Assembly (NCBI GenBank): GCA_027596075.1 | Contig: JADGJC010000025.1 | Location: 172,771 to 236,770 of the forward strand | Length of the DNA stretch: 64,000 nucleotides | DNA from: Rhizophlyctis rosea | Lineage: Eukaryota > Chytridiomycota > Chytridiomycetes > Rhizophlyctidales > Rhizophlyctidaceae | Direction: 5' to 3' | Shown here: positions 33,541-44,287 of the stretch, piece by piece | How the letters are laid out: each line of letters opens with the position of its first letter | How positions within the stretch are numbered: the first letter of the stretch is position 1 | Notes under the pieces: generated by a model | What the model was told of the DNA's origin: nothing | The model's database searches: none | What the model saw: the letters and a program-made list of their open reading frames with translations, nothing else | Position numbers and translations under genes: made by a program

Positions 33541-34557
33541 ATGTTCACCAAGACTCTTATCGCCGCGGCGTTCGTTTCCTCTGCGTCCGCTCACCTTCTC
33601 TTCGGTATCGGAGACTCTGCATGGGTATGTGCTAATCACCTCCTTCAAAACCCTGTGACTCTCTTCCTCATCATTTGACACAACAGGGTGGAAGAGACAG
33701 CAGCCTCGAGCTCCCCATGAACTCGGGCACATACGACTGGTGGTGCCACGGAAAGGACCGCAGCACTGCCAAGGGCACCACGGAATTGAAGGCCGGCGGA
33801 ACCCTCAGCGCTCCCATCATTTGCGGTGAACAAATCAACAACCTTACCCCCGACGGCATTAAAGCCTGTTACCGCGATGATGCCAACGCCTTCCATGGAT
33901 ACGGTGGTTGTGGTATCGCCGTCTCCTACAAAAGCGACCCTAAATCCCTTGACGACTTCTACCTCGTCAGTGTTGCGCACGACTGTCCTCGACAAGATTC
34001 CTTCACCAACTTCAAACTTCCCAGCAACCTCCCCAACGGTGCCGTTGTTGGTGCGTGGTTCTGGATTCCAAACCCTAACGCTGCTGCTGATGAAATGGTG
34101 AGTTGTTTACGCCCACTCTTGTTTACTCGGTGCTCAAGTGGCGTGACGATAAACAAACACGGACCACCCAACTCAACTAACCACCCACCCACAACAGTAC
34201 ATGACCTGCTTCAACGCCAAAGTAACCGGCGGCTCCTCCGGCCACATCACCGGCGGAAAGCACCCCATCGGCTGGGCCGTCCCCGGCATCGGCGCCAACG
34301 GCGAACGTCCCCTCTACAAAAACAAATTCCCCGACGGCCCGCAAGCCATCACCGTCTCTGGCGGCTCGGGCAGCGGCTCTCACACTACCTACAAGCCCCC
34401 CACCAAAACCACCACTAAGAAGCACACCACTACCTACAAGCGCCCGACAAAGACCACGACCCAGAAGGTCATCACCACCCACGTCGGCGGAAAGAAGGTC
34501 ATCAAGATCATCAGGATCGTCCGTGTTGTCCGGATTGTTCGGCCCAAAAGCTCTTAA
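33541..34557 (+). CDS. Secreted LPMO-like protein with N-terminal histidine
   Basis: Three exons, 33541-33624, 33687-34097 and 34198-34557, give 284 aa. Residues 1-17 are a signal peptide (FTKTLIAAAFVSSASA). Cleavage after Ala would expose His as the first mature residue (HLLFG), as needed for the copper histidine brace of lytic polysaccharide monooxygenases. Other features fit: GTYDWWCHG, an AHDCP segment with a possible second His, AVVGAWFWIPNPNAAADEMY and MTCF with the late Trp/Tyr/Cys pattern, and several spaced Cys. After residue about 225 there is a Gly/Ser linker, two copies of TTYK(P/R)PTKTTT, and a basic Ile/Val/Arg end (IKIIRIVRVVRIVRP). Which AA family, if any, cannot be settled without a search. 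Chitin or cellulose are possible substrates. Confidence 0.65.
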
Positions 34558-35327
34558 CAGGTAGATATGATGTAGAGCATCTTATCTAGAAGACATGATA
34601 GATGAGGGGGTTCGATCCTGTCCTGCACGGATCGGTTGCGTCGCACCTTATTATGTAGTTTTGTTGTGTGCGTGTGTGTCTGTGTGCATACCCATGTTAT
34701 AGTAGTATATAAATAGATTTTCGTGCCTTAGTTTGAGGATATTTGAGGGCGACGTTTGTTCAGTTTGAAGTGGAGTGCGTTCAGGCACATTGGGTCACAG
34801 GATTCGGGAAAATGCAGCTTCATCGCCGAAAAAGTCCCCACTCCTTCATGATCACAGCGTGCTGTAAGATTCCTCTCAGCTTCCCCCGTTCCGGGGGCAA
34901 TCGCTAAACCGTCCGGGCAAATTGATCGGAGCACGTCAGTTGTATGCCAAGCCAAGGCTTCGGCAGTCTCGGCATGATCATTGCTTGGCACTAGTACCCA
35001 CACATAAGTTCAGAACTGTGACATTCGGCTCGTGCACTGTGGACCACGGACGTACAGGTGTCCTTTCGACCATAAAGACTCACCCGCTTCAAGAATTGAT
35101 CGACCCCCATACTTTACTTATTCAATGCCTGATTCTGCTGGAGAGTCCGAAACCAAGAAGACAATACACCAGCTTCTTGGGAAACTCTTTCGCCGAAATA
35201 TAACATTTCTTCCGTTTTTGTTACATTCCCAAAAACGTCACCATTCTTTCTGCTATTTTACACATTTATCTACATTACACAAAAGCTATTTTACATTTGG
35301 CGCTTCTACGCAAGGAGGGGTATACTT
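34558..35327. other. Convergent intergenic region, LPMO-like and PacC-like genes
   Basis: A 770-bp gap between two stop codons. There is a GT-rich stretch near 34662-34690. Three GCCAAG hexamers fall at 34946-34989, two overlapping by one base and one inverted. No gene is supported. Confidence 0.45.
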
Positions 35328-37114
35328 TCAATGAGGATTCGCCGCCAACTTCAAACTCGCCGCCAACTCTTCTAACGTCGTTGTCCCCGTCCCTTCACCA
35401 CCCCCACCACCACTCGTCGGTCTCAAATCAAACTGATTCCCCCTTATCGTCAACTGATTCCCCCCACGTATCGTATCATAGTTATCTTCATAGTTGTTTT
35501 CGACATCAAGGTGTTCCGTATCCCCCATCGCTGACATTTGCTCAATGATTTCCGATGCGTCGGCGAGAGAGGATATGTCGGATGCGTAGCCGTCGGAGAG
35601 GCTTCGGGCTGAGCCTGGGAAGTCGGGGACTTGGAGGCCGGGCGGAATGAAGGCGTTGAGGAATTCAGGTTGTCGGTAGCTGGATGAGGAGGGTGAGAGG
35701 AAATCCGTCAGAGGGTCGTTGGGGTCGGAAAAGTCGGTTAGGGAGATGGCGATGGATGGGACTGGTTGGACGGCTGGAGGAGGTTCGTCCCATGGGAATG
35801 TGTCTGGTCCACTAGAGCCGAAATCCATTGAGAGCGCTGGACTTTCCAAAGGGAGAATGTCGCTGGGCGGAGGCGAGACGATTTCCGGCATTGGCATTGT
35901 GGAAGGGTCGTACGGTGTGCTCACCCCGTAAGGCGTGGTGACGACGATTGGAGCCAGATCCAAATCAGCCAGGAAACGATCAAGCATAGGGACAGGTTCA
36001 TATATCGGAAACATGGATGGCGATGGAGCAGTCAAGGAGTCATATGATTGAGAGAACGGTGATGCATCATGGTACGAGTCAGACGGTGACAAAAGTTCCT
36101 CGGCCCATGACCTTTCACTTGAAGCAATAGAGACATTCGAATAAAACGACTACAGTGCAAAATATGAGTGAGAAGATCAAGATTGCTCAAAGTAACGGAA
36201 CTTACCACTGATCTTCCCACAGACGCCGGCAGATGCTCAGGAGGACTTTGCACAGGGAACGACTCCGTAATGCTCCCTTCTGGCTTGAAAATGGGCATTG
36301 GAGATGAACCCTGGAAATCTACGGACTCTACGCTTCCGGCCACGCTTGCCGCTGAATCCCCAGCAAGGAAGACATCAATGCTGCTACCAGCGTCGGAAGC
36401 CGAATGTCCTCGCGAAAGCCTCGATCGTCTCCGTGAAAGTTTCGGCCTCCCCAGACTGTGAGTCCCCTCTGATGATGTGTCCTCGTGATCGTGCGCCGTT
36501 AATTGACCACAGGGATGTCCTGTTTTGAAACCATGTTTACGAAGGTCGTGCAGCCTGGAATCATAGGGATCGATTAGCAACTGCCAATACAAATGAACGT
36601 TGTCGAAGTATGAAGTTTTCACCCTTACCATTTGAACGTCCGCCCGCAAGTCTATGATGATCCATGAAACAATAAGAAGGGTAAGTACGAGAATCTCGAA
36701 AGATTGAATGTCCACATTCACTGTAAGTGTAAGCCATACCTCGCAAACGTTTGCTTTCAAAGGGACATGAGAGCGCAAATGAGAAGTGATGTGATCCCGT
36801 TTGGCAAACGTTGTGGCGGATTGGGGACATCCAACCACTTTGCATGTGAGACACAGATTCCCGGAACTCTTCCGCCCAACATGATCATCTGTCAGATGGC
36901 TGTAGAGGGCTGCCGGATTCGTAAATTTCTTGCTGCACACCGTTCCATGCCCGGTTCCCCAGAAACAGGTCAGCGTTTGCGGTTGCGGCTGCCCATCGCT
37001 GGTATGTCCATCGATGTTGGGGCTGTTGCTTGACGGCTGTTGATCAGGAACATTACCGTTCGCGCCGTCAGTGGTAGAATTTGCCATTGGCTTAGAGTCG
37101 GGTTGCGGTTGCAT
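35328..37114 (-). CDS. PacC/Rim101-like C2H2 zinc-finger transcription factor
   Basis: Likely alkaline-pH response regulator. Exon 1 (from 37114) has a Pro/Gln/Ser-rich start, then finger 1 [18 protein letters not shown]...[12 protein letters not shown] and finger 2 [11 protein letters not shown]...[17 protein letters not shown] short exon gives TCGRTFKW, and the next gives [13 protein letters not shown], completing finger 3. The string DHVGRKS..NLCLTCK...[15 protein letters not shown] is the Aspergillus PacC/yeast Rim101 signature. The region after the fingers is Ser/Arg-rich ([16 protein letters not shown]), then acidic and Pro-rich to stop 35328. I cannot place a PacC proteolytic-cleavage box, so activation by the Rim pathway is inferred from family only. 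Finger 1 has a longer Cys-Cys spacing than Aspergillus. Confidence 0.88.
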
Positions 37115-38347
37115 TGTATTGACTGAGTGGTTGATGGTCGGATTGGACGATGGATTGTGAGGAGGATAAAGGGCTTTGCGAACTGGAAATTAGACAACCG
37201 AGAGTTTTCAATTGCGAGTTGTTGGAGGGTCACGAGTTGTTGCGAAGAGTAGAGTTCGGTGCCACTGAGCTTCACCACGATAGGTTTCACAACCCGAGCT
37301 AGCCGCTCCTCCGGCACTAATGTTATAGTGTGTGAAAGCGGTGACTGCTCATAATTTTCTGGACAAGGTGAGAGCGAGTTTGCTGCCACTGACAGGTGAG
37401 AAAAAGACGACCACCGACTGGACAATAGGCTGCTGTTTGTACGGAACAAGCGGTATTCTCCTTTGCTGAATAACTAGGTGCAAAATAAAGGAAGCGATAG
37501 AGAGAAGGTGAGGTTGATACTATTGAGGTGCGAATGCGTTGAGTAAATTGGTTAAAGAATGGAAGGAGAGTCTGAAAGTGAGGGAAATACGTTCCCAATT
37601 GGAAAAGGGCGAGCAGACTGCGCCACACTGTGCCGCTGATTCATCACGAAGTGGGACAAAAATAGACATATGAAGGGATTGAGGCGGTGCTGGTCGGGGA
37701 TTCGGGGGTCCATATTCTGCACTGGTCCAGGCCTGCGATGTTCAAAGGAACCATTCCACACGATAAACACTCATAGCGGTCACAGAGTGCTGTTTTAGGT
37801 GAAGTGTGATAGGACAGATCATGGTGGTAAAGCAAAAATCGCGCAAACGGGAAGCCCATGCCCGGTGCAATGCGAGAGCCAGCGACCGCCACTATGGTCT
37901 CTGGCTGGACATCACATTGGCCACACCGATGAGAACGTGAGATCCCAGGTCGTTCAGTGTAAATTCCCGATTCCATGCCTGCTCAGCTGCTCAGCCTGCA
38001 CGTGTACTCCCACCTTCATACGCAATAAGAACCAAATTGGGAAAATTGGTGTTAGACCATGGTATTTTTTGCAATTGCTGGCTAACCTCCCCCATTAGTG
38101 CCCGCAACATACGACTACCAAGTTCACGACCAACAAAGTCATCACTACCAACCGCGTGAGCATGAGCTCTTACGCGGTTGTCACCATTCAACAGTTGAGG
38201 GGTGTCAGGACTTTCTGTATTGTTTTGGAGGAATCGAAGACAAACACAATCTGTAATTCATTGCGATCAGCCGTCTCCATGTGTTGCACCGCATGCATAA
38301 CTTCACCCTGCCTTATTGCTACGTCGATCGAATTCCCAAAATGCTGG
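37115..38347. other. Intergenic: PacC-like upstream region
   Basis: A 1233-bp gap, the longest in the window. Several open stretches exist on both strands, but none shows a domain, consistent splice sites or compositional bias. It should contain the PacC-like gene's promoter and the NADAR gene's 3' end. Confidence 0.45.
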
Positions 38348-39070
38348 TCAACTTGATGCCTCATCACGCAACAGTGCCCTAACTTCCGCCACCAGTACGC
38401 CCAACATGTTTCTACCATCGCCATTGTGGCCTGTACCCCAGAACCCATCCGACGGCTTCAGGTCTATCAAGCGGTGGTTTCCGGTGGATAGCAAGAGGTT
38501 CCTCAGCTCCGGTGCTCTGAACTTGGCTTCCACAGCCGTACGCATGATACCAACCCTCATCCCTTCCCAATCTTCTCTCATTGCAAACCGCCTCCCGATG
38601 GCATATGCATGTTCAGGTGTCATATCCGAACCCAAACCCCTCGCCTCAGCCAGCGCCTCCTCGTGATCAGATGTTGTCGCACTCTTCATCAATTGGAAAA
38701 ACGTTTCCGGGCCTCCATGGTAGACGTAGCCGCCGATTGTGATTGGTTGTTCATCGTACCGCCACGTGGTATGGACGCAGCTGAATTCTGTTGCCCATAG
38801 GAAGAAGCCGCCCTGCTCTCGTTCGGCTGCTCGAAGGGCGACATCACTGCCGTAAAGGGCGAGGGCAATGGCTTCTAGAGGGATCCAGCATGGTAGATGG
38901 GGCGAGTATGGCGTTAAGGTGGGATGGCAGAGTAGAATGGGGCGTTGGAGCTCAGAGAGGTAGAATAATGAGCAGGGGAGTGTTGCAGGCGGAGTGCTAA
39001 AATATCGGGGATGTACAGCATTGTGCTCTTCACCAACATACAAAGGGGTATTCTCAGAACCGGTCGTCAT
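38348..39070 (-). CDS. NADAR-domain protein (YbiA-like N-glycosidase fold)
   Basis: About 240 aa if started at MTTGSENTPLY (39070); the frame is open to 39136. The C-terminal half carries the NADAR pattern in order: TIGGYVYHGGPETFFQLMKS (substrate-pocket segment), EALAEARGLGSD, AYAIGRR, DWEGMRVGIMRTAVEAKFRA, LRNLLLSTG, and PSDGFWGTGHNGDGRNMLGV. The FWG.G..G.GRN.LG string is diagnostic. The family includes YbiA, which hydrolyses damaged riboflavin-pathway intermediates, and members that remove ADP-ribose from guanine. The N-terminal 90 residues are less conserved but appear to belong to the fold. It is divergent from the LCAT-like gene. The exact substrate is not predictable. Confidence 0.85.
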   Translation of the reverse strand: MTTGSENTPLYVGEEHNAVHPRYFSTPPATLPCSLFYLSELQRPILLCHPTLTPYSPHLPCWIPLEAIALALYGSDVALRAAEREQGGFFLWATEFSCVHTTWRYDEQPITIGGYVYHGGPETFFQLMKSATTSDHEEALAEARGLGSDMTPEHAYAIGRRFAMREDWEGMRVGIMRTAVEAKFRAPELRNLLLSTGNHRLIDLKPSDGFWGTGHNGDGRNMLGVLVAEVRALLRDEASS

Positions 39071-39390
39071 GGAGGATTTGAACAGGTAAGTACCTATTTT
39101 CGGGGTTGAAAGTTGAGGCTGAAGTGTCTGCAGCATTTCTCAAAGACATTGTATCGAGGACACTCGAATCGCGTACCCTTGCACAAGCCACAGTTTGGGA
39201 CTTGGTGACGAGCAGACGAGTTGGAATTTCAGTCCCTTGACTCCCTTCACAGTTTCCCACAAACTTAGCAGATGTGTACATATTTTTTGCTTTTGTGGTT
39301 GGTATTTTGACTTCTGCCACAGAAAGGCTTAGTATGGGCGTCCGTTCTTCAGTTCGAACGGCCGTTACATAAGATTTGCGTCTTCCAACA
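39071..39390. promoter_or_regulatory. Divergent promoter, NADAR and LCAT-like genes
   Basis: 320 bp between head-to-head start codons, or about 250 bp if the longer NADAR frame is used. No specific sites are named. Confidence 0.45.
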
Positions 39391-41392
39391 ATGGACGAGA
39401 AAACGGCAGACCTCACCCCTGCCATAGATGGCCTATCCATCCCCGCCCGAACTTCCAGTCTAGAAAGCCCTACACAACCAACCGACCTTTCTTCCAACGC
39501 GACCGAAGCGGAACTAGACGAGTTTGGAAAGTTCCCAAGCTTATCTCTCTTCTCTTCTTTAAGTCGGTTATTCGACTTTCAGTCGTCGGGCCTCCTTAGC
39601 GATGACGAAACGGAGGAGCAGGAGGCAGTGAAGGACGGACCTCCGCGTGCCAGCACCCCTCTGAACACTTTGGCTTCTCTTTTCAGAGATAGCAGAATTG
39701 GTGGAGCTGCGTCAGTAGAAGAAAACAAAAGCAAGTCCAGCGAGCAACTGTCACCCTCACCGGTCGGTTGGGCCGCCTTCGGTCTCAATCTCACCCTACC
39801 CTTCTCCTCTCTCCTTCCCACCTCTCCGTCATTGTCCCGATCGGCGTCATCTCCATCCACAAACATCCAGTCGGAGCCGATCCGGCCATCCACACCAGTT
39901 GCTGATGCAACTGCAGCACCCCCATCCCTCTGGGCCAAAGTGCTGGAAACGGTTACAGGACCCAAAACCTTGCCCTGTGGTCATACATCTCATCAGTTTG
40001 ATTTCTTAAGTGGCGACGTTGTCCTGATAGGGGGAATGTATGGATCTTTTCTTTCACATAAGGAAACCGGCCGGCAAGTTTGGTTATCCACGGATGCTAT
40101 CCTCAATTGGGTAACGCCCAATGTCCACTTGCCCCTGGATCTGGGGTTCGGTGAGGACGACGAGCTGGTACCGAGCGGGTACGTTTTTTGAGAGAGATCG
40201 CCGTGGCAATCATGTCTCTGAAGTGGCTGACTTGCCCGATCAGTATATTCGATCGTGTGGGCATGATCAACGTCTGCGCGAATCTCACACGAGAACTCAA
40301 TGCATGGCAACAGTGCAGTGAAGGCAAATTCCGATATCACCCTTTCGCATACGATTGGCGACGCGAGCCTCAGTATGCGTCAAATCAGTTGGAGGCATTC
40401 ATTGAGAATCTATATCACTTGAACGGAGGTCAAAAGATCACCGTAATTGCACGTGAGTCTGCCCTATCCAACCAGTATTTACAGTGTAACAAATGTTTTA
40501 AATCATTATTCGAAGACTCGATGGGTGGGCTGATATCCCTAGGCGTTGCCAACCGCCGACCTGACCTTCTCAAAGGGGTGATCTTCGCCGGGACACCTTT
40601 CGGAGCTGTTCCTTTGATGATCTGGGCTTTGCGACGTGGAGCACCCTTCATGGTCAATCGTTCCCTTATGTCCGCATCTCTCCACTTCGCTGCCCGTAGT
40701 TCCTTCACCTTTCTCCCAACGGATTGCAAGGGGTTGGTGAATGATAAGGAGGAAGATATCCCAATTGATTTTTATAATGCGGATCAATGGGTGGAGTATC
40801 GGTTGTCCCAAGTGTTTCACACGGCAAAAACTCCCGTGGAGGTGGAACGTTTGCGCATGTATTTGGTGAGTATTGCAACACGCATTCCTAAAACCTATTT
40901 TACACGTACTAACCAATGAATCACAAGACTTATGCGCTAGACGCATCCAAGAAATTCCGCGAATCCCTCACATGCAATCCGGCACTCGCTACCAAATACC
41001 CGCCATTTGTCTGCATCGTCGGCGACAACTGGCCCACACCCACACGCATCCGCACCAACATCAAACGGCTCGGCGTTCCTACACCCGGTCAACTTGCCGG
41101 GGCGGGAGTAGGAGGACCACAAGCTGAAGACGCCGCCGTGAAGGCGAATATCGCGCCGGACGGACCGAAGGAAGTACAGTTTCTTTGGCCATGCCAATTT
41201 GTGCCGGGGGATGGGTTGGTGCCGGAGGAAGCGCAGATGATGCCTGAAGGGTATCGCTTTGGAGTGGAGAGGACGAATATTAGCCATCCTAGTATGTTGA
41301 ATGATTTGGGGGCTATGGAGAGGGCGTTGAGGAAGATTTTTTCGGAGAGGTCGGTTGTAGGGACGGTGGAGGATGATGATGGTGTTCAGTGA
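39391..41392 (+). CDS. LCAT-family lipase/acyltransferase
   Basis: Alpha/beta hydrolase of the lecithin:cholesterol acyltransferase type. Residues 1-200 are Ser/Pro-rich and disordered with no signal peptide. The catalytic domain begins DVVLIGGMYGSFL, SHKETGRQVWLS. A splice joins LVPSG to IFDRVGMINVCANLTRELNA (family pattern: ...L..L), then FAYDWRR. The nucleophile elbow is restored by the next splice: KITVIAHSMGGLISLGVANR, with Ser in H-S-M-G-G. DLLKGVIFAGTPFGA follows. The last exon gives PPFVCIVGDNWPTPTRIRTN and FVPGDGLVPEEA, a probable acid-Asp region, and NISHPSMLND with a probable triad His. Stop at 41390-41392. Substrate could be phospholipid or a sterol ester; it is probably intracellular. 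Confidence 0.82.
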
Positions 41393-41415
41393 GATGAGGT
41401 GGACACTCATGCGAT

Positions 41416-41661
41416 ATGGTTGGAATTGTGGGAGGGAACATTGGGAGTAGGGTGCTCAGGATATCACAGCTGGAATATGGCAAGACCGTGGACTTTGATG
41501 ATTGGTGAGAATTTAGTGGGCAGAAAGTTGACAACTTAGTAGCTGAAGATAACATGTCTATCTGCAGGTACGATGTCAAGTCAGACATCTGCTCCACAGT
41601 CGCTGATATCGCCGAAATCGCCCGTTCGCGCAAGATGATTGCGGTAGAGGAGTATGTATAA
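41416..41661 (+). CDS. Possible small spliced ORF, 60 aa
   Basis: Exon 41416-41504 (ATG...GATTG) and exon 41569-41661, or one base earlier, join through a canonical GTGAGA...CTGCAG intron to 60 codons ending in TAA. The second half reads YDVKSDICSTVADIAEIARS, a plausible amphipathic helix. It begins only about 25 bp after the LCAT-like stop, so it could be a separate small gene, an alternative 3' exon of that gene, or chance. No family recognised. Confidence 0.3.
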
Positions 41662-41986
41662 TTCATCTACATCATAGTTGTAACCGCAGTGAAACAGAAT
41701 GATAGATAATCTATCCATTTGTAGTGCGCACCATTGATGTCAGAAATATGAAAGTGCGTGCCCTTCCAATGAAATTGTGAAATATGAAAATTTTCCGCGT
41801 AGCAGCAAACGGTCTTGCATCCATCTATTACAGAGCAATTTGATTGCCTTCACTACATCAGGAGTAGGGAAACGTATTAACAGAGAAATGAGTGATATGC
41901 GTCGTGAACTTATGTAAGGGATAGGGGATGAAGTGCAGGAAAGGACAAGTGAGGAGGGGTTCCGGCCAAAGCTATGTCTAACTAAT
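41662..41986. other. Intergenic: 3' of small ORF and MBF1
   Basis: A 325-bp convergent gap. Nothing beyond 3' flanks was recognised. Confidence 0.4.
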
Positions 41987-42635
41987 TTATTTCTTCGGAC
42001 CCCCAAGAGGTGACCCGATGTCCTTCCCACGCAGTTTCACACCCAACGCCCTTTCCATCTTCCCTAATACTTGTTGGTTAGGTTGAGCCCGTCCGCTCTC
42101 ATAGTCGTTTACGACGCTGGGCTTTTCGTTGATCTATGATGGCGATATGGTCAATGAGCTGTGAGTAGCACACAAACCATTTTCAGCACGAACCTTAGTG
42201 GCAAGGTCCTTTTGAGTCATGGGAGGGGTCTTTTGTTGCCGGGCTTGTTGAATAGCTCTTCCAACCGACATGGAAACGCGCTCAACGTGGAAGTCCTAGA
42301 AGATCAACACGGTCAAAAGAAGCCGGCGATAGCTCCAATTTACACCATGCGCCTATATGCTCGCCTCTGTCTCGCGGTCAATCTTAGCAGCCTTGCCAGC
42401 ATCTATTCCGGCAGCGTTGGCATTAGTGCTAGACTTCTTCTGAGAGTCAATAGCACCACCAGTCCGCCTAGCGGCGTTCAAAGCTCCCTCGGTCTTCAAA
42501 CTATATGTGGGAAAACATTCAGCATCGAAGGGGGAGTGGGGTCGACATAAAGATCTGACGTCACTCGTCAACTTACGCAGAGCTGTTTTGAGCACGCTTG
42601 CGGATAACGGTAACGGAGTCCCAGTCGTCGCCCAT
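41987..42635 (-). CDS. MBF1: Multiprotein bridging factor 1
   Basis: Transcriptional coactivator that bridges bZIP factors and TBP, also tied to ribosome quality control and frame maintenance. Four exons: 42635-42577, 42500-42365, 42295-42194 and the last to 41987. The N-terminal domain gives [16 protein letters not shown] and [16 protein letters not shown]; the linker ends KIDRETE. The cro/C1 helix-turn-helix reads [60 protein letters not shown], ending GGPKK. Intron 2 (42364-42296, 69 bp) starts GC rather than GT; only this join restores RETE|DFHVERV, as in orthologues. Intronic in-frame TAG excludes read-through. Confidence 0.95.
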
Positions 42636-43331
42636 TTTGAAAGTTTGGTTTTGAGTGTGGTAGGGTTGAGGAGAAAGACGTTGAAAGCGTATTGTCGAAG
42701 CAGAAGGGGTATTGAGATTTGGAATTGCTAGGAAAGCAGACAAGCCGGAGATCTCTTTATCAGGGTGGGCTCTGGCCTTGGAATTGTGTGGAAGGTTGCA
42801 ATCTGGAATGCCAATTGCTCAGCGACACCGCCACGGAGGGACAGCCACCCAGACCACGCGAGCTCCATTTCATGATGAGTCACCCCATGTCCTACAAATT
42901 TGATGATTGCACTTGGAATGAATAGGCAGTTCCTTACTTCCAACTTGCATGACACATAGTCATTAGGTATGTTTGCAAATGAAAGGTGTGCTTGAGAGAA
43001 GCAGTGGGTATCTTGATCTGTCGAAACCTTGGCTGCGCATTGATGGTGCTCAATCAAAAAGTCTGCAGTGCCAATCACGATGTAGATTTGATGTGCTGTG
43101 ATGATCACCAAATCAAGAAGTCTAAAATGTCAATCACCGCGTATATTCGACGTGGCAAACACATCTCATTCGGCGATCCTGCCCAATCAGACGTCCCAGA
43201 AATTGATGGTATATTTTTACAACCCATCCCCCACCATCAGGTGGGGAGTACCAGCTAGCTACTGCACCACACGGTGTAGGTGCCTACACAGTGTTGCGAG
43301 ATGAACCTAAACTACGGGACCCAGATCATCT
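42636..43331. other. Intergenic: MBF1 upstream region
   Basis: A 696-bp gap between two minus-strand genes. No coding signal or repeat was recognised. Confidence 0.45.
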
Positions 43332-44287
43332 CTACCGTCTGCCTCCCTTCTTCTTCTTGCTCTTGTTATGTGTCAGACCGGGAGCAGCTGCAGGTGCAGG
43401 CCCAGTCACAGGAGCTTTAGCCGCTACTCCTGCCATCCCCCCACATCCTGCAATCGTTGGAGGTGCAGACACCTTTGCTTCAGATGGAAGAGGGGTGGTT
43501 GTGATCGCGGTTTTTGCCAAAGAGGGTTGGTTGGGTGAAGGTTTTGATGGGATGGGCGCAGCTTTTGGGGCTGCATCCTTCTTATGTTCAACATTCTGTT
43601 TGGGTGCTGTGGTGGGTTTCTCCGGGGAAGGAGCACGCTTTGCAGAGATTGGGGACACTGACTCAGCCCCTACGGCTGCACTGGCTGGAACGCTGCCAAC
43701 GTATTCAATCTCTACACCGGGAGCGATGGTAACAGGAGCTGGAGCGGGCGTCTGTGCAGCAGGTTGAGGACGGTGAATGGGGGTGGTAAGCTGAGGTTCA
43801 ATTACGGGGTGTTCGGGATCTGTGTGTCTGAGGATTTGCTGGACGTCCCGCAAGTGCTGTTGCTGCTGAGCTTGGATATTGCTTGGGTTGCGTGCGGTGT
43901 ACTCGATGTTTTCACGTATGGGTTCAACGGGGCGTTCAGGATGTGGTTCTTTGTCAAGCTCGCGGTGGTTGTTGAGATTGCCTGTCCAATCGAAGTGCGT
44001 TGGATACTGGTCGGTAACACGCCATGTGTCATCAACCACTGGAGGATGTGCGGAAAACTTCATCAGCGATAACCCAGCGCACCACAGGAGCATAGATGAA
44101 GACACTTACAGAATTTGAACTCAACGCCTCGAACGGGCAAGTCCACGGTTGCTTCCCATCTACTCGATTCCTTCTCGCTCCTTTTCATTGGAATAGAACA
44201 TCTCCATTCATCAAACTCTCCGGTCAAGGTAACGTATCTGTCAGCCCCATGGGGCCAAACGAACGTAACTGGAACAGTGTTGACCAT
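43332..44287 (-). CDS. Stand-alone CBM48/AMPK-beta-type glycogen-binding domain protein
   Basis: Two exons. The first (from 44287) starts NTVPVTFVWPHGADRYVTLT, then GEFDEWRCSIPMKR and GVEFKF. The second continues LVDDTWRVTDQYPTHFDWTG and NLNNH. This is the CBM48 fold used by AMPK beta subunits (W-x-W pocket, F-K-F-x-V-D-x-x-W, G-N-x-N-N). Unlike AMPK beta, no ASC heterotrimer domain follows. Instead there is a coiled or Gln/His stretch (QAQQQQHLRDVQQIL), then a long Pro/Ala/Lys-rich tail ending KSKKKKGGRR. About 300 aa. It may target a partner to glycogen. It is intriguing beside an SNF1 gene 15 kb away, though a link is inference. Confidence 0.8.

Noticed and set aside
34600..34640. GGTTCGATCC string resembling a tRNA T-loop
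   Set aside because: No matching acceptor, D or anticodon arms could be placed around it.
34946..34989. Three GCCAAG hexamers (PacC core-site match) close together
   Set aside because: They lie 3' of both flanking genes (convergent stops), so a promoter role is unlikely; a six-base match in 770 bp is weak evidence.
37644..37976. 110-codon minus-strand frame in the PacC-like upstream gap
   Set aside because: No domain, no splice partner, and no coding bias seen.
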